This document shows, piece after piece, positions 53,664-63,280 of a stretch of DNA of 64,000 bases. The position numbers were made by a program, and so were the translations under genes. The stretch comes from Thiobacillus sp. 65-1059 (GTDB lineage: Bacteria; Pseudomonadota; Gammaproteobacteria; Burkholderiales; Thiobacillaceae): assembly GCA_001897675.1 (NCBI GenBank), contig MKUE01000135.1, forward strand, positions 26,870 through 90,869. The letters are read 5' to 3'. A model generated the notes under the pieces. The model saw only the letters and a program-made list of their open reading frames with translations, was not told the DNA's origin and did not search any database. Numbering within the stretch: the first letter of the stretch is position 1; every line of letters starts with the position of its first letter.

Positions 53664-55064
53664 TCAGCCGCCCCCGCCGCCGCTGCCGATCCCGTGCGCC
53701 GCGGCGAGCACCAGCGCGTCGAAGTCGGCCGCGCTCATCAACCCGCGCTCGGCGACGATGTCGCGCACCGGGCGGCCGGACTTCTCCGACACCTTGGCGA
53801 CCTCGGCGGCCTGGTTGTAGCCGATCTGCGTGTTCAAGAGCGTCGCGAGCGCGACGCTCTGGTGGATGAAGAACGCGCAGCGCTCGCGGTTGACGACGAT
53901 GCCCTTGAGGTTCTTCTCGGTGGCCGCGTTCATCGCGTTGGTGAGCCAGTCCATGGCGTCGAACAGCGCGCTGCCGAGCGCCGGCATCATCACGTTGAGT
54001 TCCATCTGGCCGGCCTGCACCATGAACGAGACGGCGGCATCCTGCCCCAGCACCTGGAAGCAGACCTGGTTCAGCATCTCGAACATCACCGGGTTGACCT
54101 TGCCGGGCATGATGGAAGACCCCGGCTGCACCGGCGGCAGCTGGATTTCGCCCAGGCCCGTGCGCGGGCCGGACGCCAGCAGGCGCAGGTCGTTGGAAAT
54201 GCGCGTGAGCTCCAATGCCAGATTGCGGATTTCGCCGGACAGCCGCGCCAGATCGTGCATCGACTGCATCTGCGCGACCAACTGTCCGACCTTGATCGGT
54301 TCGCCGGTGAGCTTGGCCAGTTCGGCGGCGGCGCGTGCCGGGTAGTCGGGCGAGGTGTTGAGCCCGGTCCCGGCTGCGGAGCCCCCGAGGCCGATTTCGC
54401 ACAAGGCCGGGCGCACCGACTCCAGCGCCGCGGCGCAGCGGGCGAGCGTCCAGGCGTAGCCGGCGAATTCCTGCCCCAGCGTGGTCGGCACCGCATCCTG
54501 CAGGTGGGTGCGGCCGGATTTGACCGTGTCCTTCTCGCGCTCGGCCAGCCGCGAGAATTCGGCGGCCATCGCATGCACCGCCGCGATGAGGCGCGGCAGC
54601 TTGGCCAGCACCGCCAGGCGGATCGCGGTGGGGATGGTGTCGTTGGTCGACTGCCCCATGTTGACGTCGTCGTTGGGGTTGACCGGCTTGTAGGCGCCTT
54701 TTTCGCCGCCCAGCGCGACGTTGGCGAGGTTGGCGATGACCTCGTTGCTGTTCATGTTGTGGCTGGTGCCGGCGCCGGCCTGGAAGCGGTCGACCACGAA
54801 CTGGTCGTTATGCTCGCCGCCGAGGATCTTCTCGCAGGCGGCGGCGATGGCGTCGCGCTTCTGCTCCGGCAGCCAGCCGGGCTGGCAGTTGGCACGCGCG
54901 GCGGCGAGCTTGATGCGCACGTGCGCTAGTACGAAATCCCTATCCGGCCGGCGACCCGAAATGGGAAAATTGGCCACGGCACGAGCGGTTTGTGCGCCAT
55001 ACCAGGCATTCTGGGGAACCCGGACTTCGCCAAGTGAGTCTGTCTCGATGCGGAATTCATTCAT
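53664..55064 (-). CDS. Aspartase/fumarase superfamily lyase
   Basis: The 466-residue protein has the superfamily signature GSSIMPGKVNPV, plus NDDVNMGQSTNDT, GRTHLQDAVPTTLGQEF and HNMNSNEVIANL. It is either aspartate ammonia-lyase or class II fumarase. The motifs resemble both and the active site alone does not separate them. The C-terminus ends in a glycine run (GSGGGGG). It is divergent from tlpA across 13 bases. Confidence 0.88.
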   Translation of the reverse strand: MNEFRIETDSLGEVRVPQNAWYGAQTARAVANFPISGRRPDRDFVLAHVRIKLAAARANCQPGWLPEQKRDAIAAACEKILGGEHNDQFVVDRFQAGAGTSHNMNSNEVIANLANVALGGEKGAYKPVNPNDDVNMGQSTNDTIPTAIRLAVLAKLPRLIAAVHAMAAEFSRLAEREKDTVKSGRTHLQDAVPTTLGQEFAGYAWTLARCAAALESVRPALCEIGLGGSAAGTGLNTSPDYPARAAAELAKLTGEPIKVGQLVAQMQSMHDLARLSGEIRNLALELTRISNDLRLLASGPRTGLGEIQLPPVQPGSSIMPGKVNPVMFEMLNQVCFQVLGQDAAVSFMVQAGQMELNVMMPALGSALFDAMDWLTNAMNAATEKNLKGIVVNRERCAFFIHQSVALATLLNTQIGYNQAAEVAKVSEKSGRPVRDIVAERGLMSAADFDALVLAAAHGIGSGGGGG

Positions 55065-55077
55065 GGTGGAAAAACCA

Positions 55078-55572
55078 ATGCAGACGTTACAAAGAGCTCG
55101 ATTTTATCCGATGTGGCTGGCCGGGTTGGTGCTGGCGCTGACGGCGTCGTGGGCGCAGGCGGCGGATTTCAGGGTGACCGACACCGAAGGCAAGTTGCAT
55201 ACGCTGTCGGGCTACAAGGGCAAATGGGTGCTGGTGAATTACTGGGCGACCTGGTGCCCGCCCTGTCTGGAGGAAATCCCCGATCTGATTGCGCTGCACG
55301 AGAACAAGAAAAACAATCTCGTCGTCATCGGCGTGGCGCTCGATTACCGCAACGCCAAGCAGGTGACCGATTTTGCCGACGGCCTGCTGGTCAACTACCC
55401 CATCGTGCTGGGCAACGCGCAGATCGTGAACCAGATCGGGCCGGTGCGGGGCTTGCCGACCACCTATCTGTACAATCCGGACGGCAAGATGGTCGCCCAG
55501 CAAGTGGGGGCGATCACCCGCGCCGCAGTGGAAAACTATATCGCCGGCAAAACGGCCAATTCCAAGAAGTAA
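55078..55572 (+). CDS. TlpA-like periplasmic thioredoxin
   Basis: The 164-residue protein has a signal or anchor segment (about 12-28) and a thioredoxin domain with C60-P-P-C63 in NYWATWCPPCLEE. This resembles TlpA/ResA, which reduce disulfides in apocytochromes or other periplasmic proteins. ATG 55078 is favoured because GGTGGA precedes it. An in-frame ATG at 55063 is possible. It heads a four-gene same-strand run with a second thioredoxin-like gene, a TolC-like gene and an adaptor. Confidence 0.93.
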   Translation: MQTLQRARFYPMWLAGLVLALTASWAQAADFRVTDTEGKLHTLSGYKGKWVLVNYWATWCPPCLEEIPDLIALHENKKNNLVVIGVALDYRNAKQVTDFADGLLVNYPIVLGNAQIVNQIGPVRGLPTTYLYNPDGKMVAQQVGAITRAAVENYIAGKTANSKK

Positions 55573-55600
55573 GCTCAGTCCGCAATACCGAGGAGACACC

Positions 55601-56107
55601 ATGCGCCAAATGCTTATCGCGTTCTTGCTGCTGTTCGCCGCGCCGACCTGGGCGGAAACGCGCGATCCGACCAACCATTTCTTTCAGCCCAAATTCGGCG
55701 ACTTCAAGGCCGAACTCGATGCCGCCAGACAGCAAGGGAAAAAAGGCATCTTCATGTTTTTCGAGATGGATGAGTGTCCGTTTTGTGAACGCATGAGAGC
55801 CACCATCCTCAACCAGGCGGATGTGCAGGATGCCTACCGGGCGCAATTCCTGCTGTACCCGATGGACGTCAACGGCGACACCGAGATGACCGATTTCCAG
55901 GGCAAGCACACTACCGAAAAGGCCTTCGCCTTCAGCCACCGCGTGCGCGCGACGCCGACGCTGCTGTTCTTCGACCTCGACGGCAAACTGATCACGCGCC
56001 ACACCGGCCCCACCAAGGACCCGGCCGAATTCCTACTGCTCGGGAAATACGTGGCCGAGGGCGCGTACGCCAGCCAGCCCTTCACCAAATACAAGCAAGG
56101 CAAATGA
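55601..56107 (+). CDS. Periplasmic thioredoxin-like protein (CPFC)
   Basis: The 168-residue protein has a signal peptide (MRQMLIAFLLLFAAPTWA) and a thioredoxin fold with C59-P-F-C62 in FFEMDECPFCERMRATI. The motif and the SHRVRATPTLLFFD block (cis-Pro in ATPT) match the thioredoxin_7/SoxW-like group. Start follows AGGAGACACC. Its stop overlaps the TolC-like ATG (ATGA), so it is coupled to the efflux genes. Confidence 0.9.
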   Translation: MRQMLIAFLLLFAAPTWAETRDPTNHFFQPKFGDFKAELDAARQQGKKGIFMFFEMDECPFCERMRATILNQADVQDAYRAQFLLYPMDVNGDTEMTDFQGKHTTEKAFAFSHRVRATPTLLFFDLDGKLITRHTGPTKDPAEFLLLGKYVAEGAYASQPFTKYKQGK

Positions 56108-57372
56108 AGCGGGGGGCATGGGCCGCTCTGCTGGCATGCGCGCTGTCCGCCGCCGCGTCGGCCGAGCGGCTGACGCTGGACGAGGCGCTGGCGAGCGTGG
56201 CGGCGCCTCACCCCGACCGCCGGGTGGCCGAAAGCGCATTGGCGCTGTCGCGCGCGGATCGCGAGCAGGCGGCGAGCCGTCAGGACTTCAGCCTGTTTCT
56301 CGACGGCAGCCTCCGAACCGGACGACGCCCGGACGGCGACTGGAAGCCGGACAACATCGGCCGTGTCGTCGCGCGCAAGCCGCTGTTCGATTTCGGCCGC
56401 AGCAGCCAGGCCATTGCGGCGGCGGATCAGGATGTCGCGGCGCGCCAGGCGGAATTGCTCAATGTCGAGAGCCTGCGCCGCATCGACATCATGGCGCGCT
56501 ACTTCGATGTGCTGCTGGCTGACATGCAGTCCGCCGCCGACAGCGAATTCGTCGCCGTGGCCTATGTTTCGTGGGACAACGCGCGGGACCGCTTCGAAGT
56601 GGGCCAGATCAGCCAGCCCGACCTGCTGCGGCTGGAAGCCGAATACCAGGATATCCGCGAGCGCCGCAACGCCAGCCAGCAGCGCATGCGCAGCACGCGG
56701 CAGAAACTCGCCCACGCGATCAACCGCCCCGGAAAACTGCCCACCGAACTGGCCGATCCGGCCCTGGCAGACAACGCCCGGCCGCTACCCGAATACGAAT
56801 CCCTGCTGCCCTGGGTGATGGAGAAGAATCCGCGCGTGCTGGCGCTGCAGGCGCAGGTGGCGGCGGCGGATGCGCGGCTTGCGGCGGTTCGCGCCGAGCG
56901 CAACCCGCTGCTCGACGCCGAGGTGGTCGGCGGCGGCTATAGCCGCGAATCGGCCACGCGCGACGAGCTTAGCGCCGGACTGGTATTCAACATTCCGCTG
57001 TATCAGGGCGCGCGCGTGGATTCCCGGGTGGCGCGCGAACTGGCGCAGAAGGAACGCAGCGTCGCCGAACTGGAAAAACTCAAGCTCGACCTGGCGGACA
57101 CCCTGCTTGCCACCCTGCAGGAAATCGAATGGCTGCGCGATAGCGGGCGTCCCGCCGCCGACAAGCAGATCGAATACCGCGACTGGGCGCTGGAGCGCTC
57201 GCGCGCGGAATACGAGCTCGAACTGAAAACCAATCTGGGCACCAGCATGGCCGAAACGCAAATGGCGCAACTGCGCCGCAAGCAGGTGGAATACCGCCTG
57301 GCGCTGGCGCTGGCGCGGCTGGAGGCATTGTCCGGCGGCAGTTTGCCGCCTGTTGAGGGAGCACGGAAATGA
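56104..57372 (+). CDS. TolC-family outer-membrane channel protein
   Basis: The 422-residue protein has a signal peptide (cleavage near ASA-E21) and two repeats of long helices and strands typical of TolC-type channels, for example LTLDEALASVAAPHP, the VAARQAELLNVESLRRID helix and LNGTSMAETQMAQLRRKQ-type helices. It forms an outer-membrane tunnel. Its stop overlaps the start of the adaptor gene (ATGA). Confidence 0.88.
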   Translation: MKRGAWAALLACALSAAASAERLTLDEALASVAAPHPDRRVAESALALSRADREQAASRQDFSLFLDGSLRTGRRPDGDWKPDNIGRVVARKPLFDFGRSSQAIAAADQDVAARQAELLNVESLRRIDIMARYFDVLLADMQSAADSEFVAVAYVSWDNARDRFEVGQISQPDLLRLEAEYQDIRERRNASQQRMRSTRQKLAHAINRPGKLPTELADPALADNARPLPEYESLLPWVMEKNPRVLALQAQVAAADARLAAVRAERNPLLDAEVVGGGYSRESATRDELSAGLVFNIPLYQGARVDSRVARELAQKERSVAELEKLKLDLADTLLATLQEIEWLRDSGRPAADKQIEYRDWALERSRAEYELELKTNLGTSMAETQMAQLRRKQVEYRLALALARLEALSGGSLPPVEGARK

Positions 57373-57890
57373 AGCAGAGCGTCGTGGCCGGAGCGTTGGC
57401 CGGCTGGTGGCTGGCGGCAGCCGGTCCGCTATGGGCGGCTGACAAGGTCGAACTCACCACCCGTGTGTCCGGGGTGGTGGACGAGGTGCTGGTCAAGCCC
57501 GGCCAGCGCGTCAGGAAAGGCGCGGTGCTGCTGCGGCTGGACAAGACTGTCTTGCAGGCGCGTTTCGATGAAGCGGCAGCGGAGCATGCGCGCGCGCAGG
57601 CCGACGAAGCGGATGCCCGGCGCGAGCTCGACCGGGCGGAGGAGCTGTTCAACCGCACCGTGTCGTCGACCACCGAACTCGACGCGGCGACGCTGCGTCA
57701 CGTGCGTGCGCAGGCGGCCGTCTCTGTCGCGCAGGCGCGCCGCACGATCGCGCAAAAGAACCTGAGCGACGCGGAGCTCAAGGCGCCGTTTGCAGGGGTG
57801 GTCAGCGCGGTGCCGGGCGCCCCCGGCACCGTGGTGGCGGCGGACTGCCAACCGAAGCCCCTGGTCATCCTGGACTCCGGGCGCCCGTAA
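57369..57890 (+). CDS. Short membrane-fusion (adaptor) protein
   Basis: The 173-residue protein has a signal peptide and the two lipoyl-like halves of HlyD/AcrA adaptors (VSGVVDEVLVKPGQRV... and APFAGVVSAVPGAPGTV) linked by a helical hairpin. It stops after the second lipoyl half, so the beta-barrel and membrane-proximal domains of typical adaptors (300-400 residues) are absent. No inner-membrane pump gene follows, as a convergent gene begins 30 bases on. It may be a minimal adaptor or a remnant. Confidence 0.8.
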   Translation: MKQSVVAGALAGWWLAAAGPLWAADKVELTTRVSGVVDEVLVKPGQRVRKGAVLLRLDKTVLQARFDEAAAEHARAQADEADARRELDRAEELFNRTVSSTTELDAATLRHVRAQAAVSVAQARRTIAQKNLSDAELKAPFAGVVSAVPGAPGTVVAADCQPKPLVILDSGRP

Positions 57891-57919
57891 GCCACCTGCG
57901 CCGGGCGATCCGTCCGGCG

Positions 57920-58399
57920 TCAGCCGCCCATGCGTTGCGCCACGCCGGCTTCCATTTCCGCCGCCTGGTGCGGCGAGGCCACGGCGGCAATCACCTTGCG
58001 GCACACGGGCAAAACGGCCTTGAATCCGGCAAGATCCTGTACCTCGCTCATCTGCCTGTAGGCCGGGGATTTGGTTCCCACCAGCGCAGCCATGAACTCC
58101 AGCACATAGGTTTGTACTTCCGCCAGGTTTACGGTGCTTGGCACCGGTGCGCTGACGGCTGCTGCGGCATGAACTGCCGTCATGTTGCGCAAGGGCTGGA
58201 TGAAGCCGTTTTGCAGCAGCTCGTTCACCATGGTTTCCAGTTCGGCGCAATTGGGCAGCTTGCTGCGCAATTCGCCAAAAGAAATACCATTCCCCACACT
58301 GAACAGAATCTGCCGGTGCCGGGGCCGCAGCGTATGGCCCAGGTTGAAGATTTCCTCCTGTCCCTTGAGCGTGCGGGACAATTGCATCGTCATTTCCAT
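57920..58399 (-). CDS. Unknown protein, possible winged-helix regulator
   Basis: The 159-residue soluble protein was not recognised. Residues about 15-60 (LRPRHRQILFSVGNGISFGELRSKLPN and VNELLQNGFIQPL) look like a winged-helix fold. The remainder is helical with no catalytic motif. ATG 58399 follows GGAGG. Two near-identical 13-base words sit 28-65 bases upstream, which would suit an autoregulatory operator. Confidence 0.6.
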   Translation of the reverse strand: MEMTMQLSRTLKGQEEIFNLGHTLRPRHRQILFSVGNGISFGELRSKLPNCAELETMVNELLQNGFIQPLRNMTAVHAAAAVSAPVPSTVNLAEVQTYVLEFMAALVGTKSPAYRQMSEVQDLAGFKAVLPVCRKVIAAVASPHQAAEMEAGVAQRMGG

Positions 58400-58427
58400 G
58401 CTCGCCTCCGTTATTGTGATACAGGTA

Positions 58428-58463
58428 CATGGCCTGTGCCCGTTACGCTGCATAGCCTGTGCC
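58428..58463. promoter_or_regulatory. Two direct repeats upstream of the unknown gene
   Basis: CATGGCCTGTGCC (58428-58440) and CATAGCCTGTGCC (58451-58463) differ by one base and are 23 bases apart, about two helical turns. They lie just upstream of the ATG at 58399, as a tandem operator would. Confidence 0.45.
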
Positions 58464-58610
58464 AGCTAAGAGTGAGCGCGCAGACTTGTCGAAACACAAG
58501 GTTTTCAGCGTGATTGAGTCGCTGCGGCGGGGAAAGGCAGAACGGCCGGGGTGATGGAGACGTGACGGAGCGTTGAGATTTCGCCAGGTGGCTCAGGCGC
58601 CTTTTCGCGT

Positions 58611-58634
58611 CGGCCGGAAAAGGTTTCCCGGCCG
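58611..58634 (-). terminator. Hairpin after the lytic transglycosylase gene
   Basis: CGGCCGG...CCGGCCG forms a GC-rich stem with a short A/T loop (AAAAGGTTT), 14 bases past the transglycosylase stop. There is no T-run, so it may work with a factor rather than alone. Confidence 0.4.
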
Positions 58635-58647
58635 CGCGTCGGGGGCG

Positions 58648-59283
58648 TCAGCTGCGGGAGCCGATGGATGCGTCTGCCGACTTGGTGGCGGGGAGGTAAT
58701 CCCAGTGGCGCTTCCAGGCGCCCACCACCAGATTCGGGTATTCCGGGCGGCCCAGGCTGCCGTTGTAGCGCCCCAGCGCGCGAAACAGGTCGCCGCGTTC
58801 GATGTCGATATAGTGGCGCAGGATCAGCGCGCCGTAGCGCAGATTGGTGCGCAGCTGGAACAGGTTGTGGTCGGGGTTGCCGATGGTCTTGACCCAGAAC
58901 GGCATCACCTGGGTATAGCCGCGCGCACCCACCGGCGATACGGCGTATTTGCGGAAACCGCTTTCCACGTGGATCAGGCCAAGCATCAATTGCGGGTCGA
59001 CGCCGGCACGCGAGGCCTCCCAGTGCAGGGTGGTGAGGAATTCCAGCCGCTCGGCCTCGTCCGGCATGCGCTTGGCGAGCCGGCGCGACATCTCCTTGAG
59101 CCAGGCCGCCTCGTCGGCGACATTGCGAAACGCGGTGCGGGTGACGGCGGTGTCCGCCAGCGCACGCTGCAGGGACGAGCGCACATTGGCCGACATCGCT
59201 TCCTCGCGCTGCCCGCCCGCATGCGCGGGCAGGGCAAGCAGCAGGGCAGCGATCAGCAGTCCGGTGTGCGTCGTTTTTTTCAT
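58648..59283 (-). CDS. Lytic transglycosylase (SLT domain)
   Basis: The 211-residue protein has a signal peptide (cleavage near AHA-G23) and an SLT domain with the catalytic glutamate E107 in LIHVESGFRKYAVS, GARGYTQVMPFW and RYNGSLGRPEYPN. It cleaves peptidoglycan glycan strands in the periplasm. Its ATG is one base after the proS stop, so the two genes are co-transcribed, an arrangement seen in several betaproteobacteria. Confidence 0.93.
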   Translation of the reverse strand: MKKTTHTGLLIAALLLALPAHAGGQREEAMSANVRSSLQRALADTAVTRTAFRNVADEAAWLKEMSRRLAKRMPDEAERLEFLTTLHWEASRAGVDPQLMLGLIHVESGFRKYAVSPVGARGYTQVMPFWVKTIGNPDHNLFQLRTNLRYGALILRHYIDIERGDLFRALGRYNGSLGRPEYPNLVVGAWKRHWDYLPATKSADASIGSRS

Positions 59284-59284
59284 G

Positions 59285-61015
59285 TCAGTGCCCCAGCAAT
59301 CCCGTGAAAAATTCCGTGGCGCCGGCCAGCGCGATTTTTTGCGCTTCGCCGCTTTGGTCCGCCGCAGCGCGGCGCGGCTGGTATTCGACGACGCCGTCCT
59401 TGAGTCCGCGCTCGCCCACGGTGACGCGATGCGGAATGCCGATCAGCTCGGCGTCGGCGAACATCACGCCGGGGCGCTCGTCGCGGTCGTCCAGCAGCAC
59501 GTCGAAGCCGGCGGCGGTCAGGTCAGCATAGAGCGTATCGGCAGCTTTTTGAACCATTCCGCTCTTGGCGTAGCCGATCGCCACGATCACCAGCAAGAAC
59601 GGTGCCATGGACTTCGGCCAGACGATGCCGCGCTCGTCATGGTATTGCTCGATGGCCGATGCCACGATGCGCGACACGCCGATGCCGTAGCAGCCCATTT
59701 CCATGGCCTGGGCCTTGCCGGCCTCGTCCAGATAGGTGGCGTCCATCGCCTGCGAATACTTGCTGCCAAGCTGGAACACATGGCCGACCTCGATGCCGCG
59801 GCACAGTTGCAGCGTGCCTTTGCCGTCGGGGCTGGGGTCGCCGGTGACGACATTGCGTATATCGGCCACGCTATCCGGTTCCTGCAGATCGCGGCCGAAA
59901 TTGACCCCGGCCAGGTGGAATTTCGGCTTGTTCGCGCCGCAGACGAAATCGCTCATCGCCGCGACCGTGCGGTCGGCGATGACCCTGATCTTGTTGCGAT
60001 CGATCCCGACCGGCCCCAGAAAGCCGGGTGGGCAATCGAAGGCCGCGCGAATTTCGGCTTCGTTCGCCAGGCGGAAATCCGCGAAGCCTTCCAGCTTGCC
60101 GAGCTTGACTTCGTTCAGCATGTGGTCGCCGCGCAGCAGCAGGACGGTCAGTTGCTCGCCGGCCACGACGGCGATGAGCTTGACGGTACGGGCCAGCGGA
60201 ATGCCGAGCAGGGCGGCGACGTCCTCGCAGGTCGTCTGCTTCGGCGTGTCCACCTCGCGCAGGGTTTCCTGCGGCGCGGCGCGCGGCGTCGCGGGAGCGA
60301 GCGCCTCGGCCAGCTCGACGTTGGCGGCATAGTCGGAATCGGGGCAATACGCGATCAGGTCTTCGCCGGAATCGGCCAGCACATGGAATTCGTGCGAGGC
60401 CGAACCGCCGATGGCGCCGGTGTCGGCGGCCACCGCGCGGAAGGTCAGCCCCAGCCGGCTGAAAATCCGCGTGTAGGCGTCGTACATCGTCTGGTAGGTT
60501 TCGGCGAGGCTGTCGCGGCCGGCGTGGAAGGAATAGGCGTCCTTCATCAGGAATTCGCGCGCGCGCATGACGCCGAAGCGCGGGCGGATCTCGTCGCGGA
60601 ACTTCATCTGGATCTGGTAGAAGTTGACCGGCAGCTGGCGGTAGCTCTTGATCTCGCGGCGCGCGACGTCGGTGATGACTTCCTCGTGGGTGGGCCCGAA
60701 GCAGAAATCGCGCTGGTGGCGGTCCTTGATCTTCAGCATCTGCGGGCCGAACACCGCCCAGCGCCCGGTTTCCTGCCACAGTTCGGCGGGCTGCACCGCC
60801 GGCATCAGCAGTTCGATCGCGCCGGCGCGGTTCATTTCCTCGCGCACCACCGCCTCGACCCGGCGCAGCACCCTGAGGCCGAGCGGCATCCAGGTATACA
60901 GCCCCGATCCCAGGCGCTTGATGAGGCCGGCGCGCAGCATCAGCTTGTGGCTGACAAGCTCGGCTTCGGACGGGGCTTCCTTGGTGGTAGAAATGAAGAA
61001 CTGGCTGGCGCGCAT
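59285..61015 (-). CDS. proS: Prolyl-tRNA synthetase
   Basis: ProS charges tRNA-Pro. The 576-residue bacterial-type enzyme has the class II motifs, including [36 protein letters not shown] and [10 protein letters not shown], and the inserted editing domain (about 230-390) with FLGPVGID. The ATG at 61015 is preceded by a TAAAAT box. The lytic transglycosylase gene follows. Confidence 0.98.
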   Translation of the reverse strand: MRASQFFISTTKEAPSEAELVSHKLMLRAGLIKRLGSGLYTWMPLGLRVLRRVEAVVREEMNRAGAIELLMPAVQPAELWQETGRWAVFGPQMLKIKDRHQRDFCFGPTHEEVITDVARREIKSYRQLPVNFYQIQMKFRDEIRPRFGVMRAREFLMKDAYSFHAGRDSLAETYQTMYDAYTRIFSRLGLTFRAVAADTGAIGGSASHEFHVLADSGEDLIAYCPDSDYAANVELAEALAPATPRAAPQETLREVDTPKQTTCEDVAALLGIPLARTVKLIAVVAGEQLTVLLLRGDHMLNEVKLGKLEGFADFRLANEAEIRAAFDCPPGFLGPVGIDRNKIRVIADRTVAAMSDFVCGANKPKFHLAGVNFGRDLQEPDSVADIRNVVTGDPSPDGKGTLQLCRGIEVGHVFQLGSKYSQAMDATYLDEAGKAQAMEMGCYGIGVSRIVASAIEQYHDERGIVWPKSMAPFLLVIVAIGYAKSGMVQKAADTLYADLTAAGFDVLLDDRDERPGVMFADAELIGIPHRVTVGERGLKDGVVEYQPRRAAADQSGEAQKIALAGATEFFTGLLGH

Positions 61016-61042
61016 GCTGAGGCAATCAAAACGAAAAGCGGC

Positions 61043-61048
61043 ATTTTA
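61043..61048 (-). promoter_or_regulatory. Probable -10 box for proS
   Basis: TAAAAT on the minus strand lies 28 bases before the proS ATG, in the short region divergent from the spermidine-synthase-like gene. It matches the boxes before glyA, ilvE and apbC. Confidence 0.5.
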
Positions 61049-61097
61049 GCGTGCGGACGTGTAATCTTTCGCGCTCGGTTTTTGCGATGAGGTGGCA

Positions 61098-61868
61098 ATG
61101 CGCTTGAGGTTTGGGAAACGCCGGGCGGACGACGGCGGGCTGGAAGTGACCGAGGAGCGCGGCCTGCGCACGCTGCACCTGGGCAGCCGCGCGATCCAGA
61201 GCGCGATGCGCGTGAGCCGGCCGTGGGATCTGGAACTGGCCTATACGCGCGCGATGATGGGCTTCCTGATGTTCAATCCGCTGCCGCAGGAGGTGCTGAT
61301 GATCGGCCTCGGCGGCGGCTCGCTCGCCAAGTTCATCCGCAAGCAGCGGCCGCAGACGCACATCACCGCGGTGGAGATCGACCCGCGGGTGATCGCCGCC
61401 GCCCGCACGCATTTCGAATTGCCGCCGGACGACGCGGCGCTCACCGTGGTCGAAGCCGACGGCGCATTGTATGTGCGGCAGCATCCCGGCAGCGCCGACG
61501 TCATCCTGCTCGACGGCTTCGACGCCGGCAATCAGGTGGAGGCGCTGGCGACCCAGACGTTTTATGCAGCCTGCCGCCGCGCGCTCAAGCCGGGCGGCGT
61601 GCTGGCGGTCAATCTATGGGGGCGCGACAAGGCGTTTCCCGAGTACTTGGCGCGTCTTTCGCGCGCGTTCGACGGCGAAGTCGGCTGGATTTCGGTGCAG
61701 TACAAGACCAACGTCATCGTGTTTGCGTTCGCCGAGCCGGGTGCGGCGGCCCGGCTCATCGACGCGCAGCCTCGCCTGGCCGACCTGTCGAAACGCTGGG
61801 GGCTCGATTTGCGCGGCTTCGCACGGGATTTTCAGTGGCTGGAGGCCGCCGCGCCCTTGCTCGATTGA
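61098..61868 (+). CDS. Spermidine-synthase-like protein
   Basis: The 256-residue protein has the SAM-type Rossmann core LMIGLGGGSLAKFIRK, EIDPRVIAAARTHF, VEADGALYVR and LLDGFDAG. The catalytic motifs of true polyamine aminopropyltransferases are not fully present and the C-terminal half is diverged, so it may methylate or bind another small molecule. The ATG at 61098 follows GAGG. It is divergent from proS. Confidence 0.85.
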   Translation: MRLRFGKRRADDGGLEVTEERGLRTLHLGSRAIQSAMRVSRPWDLELAYTRAMMGFLMFNPLPQEVLMIGLGGGSLAKFIRKQRPQTHITAVEIDPRVIAAARTHFELPPDDAALTVVEADGALYVRQHPGSADVILLDGFDAGNQVEALATQTFYAACRRALKPGGVLAVNLWGRDKAFPEYLARLSRAFDGEVGWISVQYKTNVIVFAFAEPGAAARLIDAQPRLADLSKRWGLDLRGFARDFQWLEAAAPLLD

Positions 61869-62146
61869 ATGCGGCCAGGGCGGGGCAGCGGAGTTCGACA
61901 TCGGGCGCGCGCTTTCGTCGCCTGGCCCCGGAACGGCGCCAGCGCAGCCGAATGTCGCTCCGGAAACCGCCGCATGCAGTGCTGTCCATGCGCCGCGCCG
62001 GCGAGGCGGCTGCCGGCGGCTTGGGTGTCCTCTGGAAATGCCAATTAAAACAATGCTTAACGGCTGGTTTCGGGCGGCGTAAGGTTTGCAATTTCCGGCG
62101 GGTGTGAAAGAATGCAGGTAATCGAACTTTATTGATGGTGGCGGCC

Positions 62147-62698
62147 ATGATCGACCGAGAAGGGTACCGCCCGAACGTAGGCATTGTATTGTGCAACGCG
62201 CGCAACCAGGTTTTCTGGGGCAAGCGCGTCAACCAGCACGCCTGGCAGTTTCCCCAGGGCGGCATCAATGCAGGGGAAACGCCGGAACAGGCCATGTTCC
62301 GGGAACTGGAAGAAGAAGTGGGCTTGCAGGCCGAGCATGTGCGTATTCTGGGACGCACGCGCGAGTGGCTGCGTTACGACGTGCCTGCCCATTGGACCCG
62401 GCGCGACAGCCGCGGCCTCTACCGCGGCCAGAAGCAGATCTGGTTTTTGCTGCGGCTGACCGGACGCGACAGCGACGTCTCGCTGCGGGCCAGCACTCAC
62501 CCCGAGTTCGATGCCTGGCGCTGGAACGAGTACTGGGTGCCGATGGATGCGGTGGTCGACTTCAAGCGCGAGGTCTACCGTCTGGCGCTCGAGGAACTCG
62601 AACGCTATCTGCACAAGGACGTGCGCTATTTGCGCCAGCGTGCGCACCGTCCGTGCGACCGGCGCGGCATGGTGCTGGATCTGCGGTTGAAGCCCTGA
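62147..62698 (+). CDS. rppH: RNA pyrophosphohydrolase
   Basis: RppH removes pyrophosphate from 5' triphosphate RNA and starts mRNA decay. The 183-residue protein starts [20 protein letters not shown] and has the Nudix box from G38 to G59 ([19 protein letters not shown]) with all metal-binding glutamates. ATG 62147 is chosen because the [13 protein letters not shown] start is canonical, although five upstream codons are in frame. The 278-base gap before it shows no feature beyond a weak -10-like AAGAAT. Confidence 0.96.
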   Translation: MIDREGYRPNVGIVLCNARNQVFWGKRVNQHAWQFPQGGINAGETPEQAMFRELEEEVGLQAEHVRILGRTREWLRYDVPAHWTRRDSRGLYRGQKQIWFLLRLTGRDSDVSLRASTHPEFDAWRWNEYWVPMDAVVDFKREVYRLALEELERYLHKDVRYLRQRAHRPCDRRGMVLDLRLKP

Positions 62699-62719
62699 AG
62701 TTCGGGGCAGGGAGACGCG

Positions 62720-63079
62720 ATGAAGATACGGATCCATGCCTCAACCACACTGACGAGCGCTTCATGCTCCGTTCCTGGAGCCCCCTTGTGGCAGATCGCT
62801 CCCACGCGCGATGTCGGCGGCAAGCGGCTGACCGACTTCATGATGCTGATCCCGCGTTTGCGCAGCCGGCCGCTGGCCGAGATCGAGCGCACCTCGCGTG
62901 ATATTCAGGCCGTACTGGCGCTGCATCAGGAGGTGGTGTTTGCCGATCTCAACCTGAAACTGAACCTGCTGTGGGTGTCGCTGCGCCCGCGATCGGGCGC
63001 GATAAGCGAACTGGCGGCGGCGATCCGGCTGCGCGTGCCCGAGGCCGTGCTGGTGGCGCATTACGCCGAACTCCGATAG
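62720..63079 (+). CDS. Short protein of unknown function
   Basis: The 119-residue soluble protein begins at an ATG after a GGGAG site, 21 bases past rppH. It has no recognised domain. It contains a leucine-rich amphipathic region (LALHQEVVFADLNLKLNLLW) and basic stretches. Codon use is like that of its neighbours. It could be a small partner or co-transcribed product. Confidence 0.5.
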   Translation: MKIRIHASTTLTSASCSVPGAPLWQIAPTRDVGGKRLTDFMMLIPRLRSRPLAEIERTSRDIQAVLALHQEVVFADLNLKLNLLWVSLRPRSGAISELAAAIRLRVPEAVLVAHYAELR

Positions 63080-63242
63080 CCGCCCCGCCATGCCGATCGG
63101 GCGAACCCGAGCCGTCGGGAGCGGCGTGCGGGCCGAAAAACAAGTGTGGGCGTCACTTCGGCGGCGTCTCAATGCCCCTGTAAACGGCAGGGAATCCCGC
63201 GTCTTTTCAGCGTTTCCTTTTACCCAAAGCGGCAGAATTCGT

Positions 63243-63248
63243 TAAAAT
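63243..63248 (+). promoter_or_regulatory. Probable -10 box for apbC
   Basis: TAAAAT lies 38 bases before the apbC ATG. It matches the boxes before glyA, ilvE and proS. No clear -35 is seen. The rest of the roughly 200-base gap after 63079 shows nothing else. Confidence 0.5.
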
Positions 63249-63280
63249 GAGCGATTGCTAATTAACCTGCCGGAGCAAAC

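Noticed and set aside
58454..58647. A possible missing gene between the unknown regulator-like gene and the lytic transglycosylase
   Set aside because: No frame longer than a few dozen codons with a start and ribosome-binding site exists. Only the operator-like repeats and one hairpin were found.
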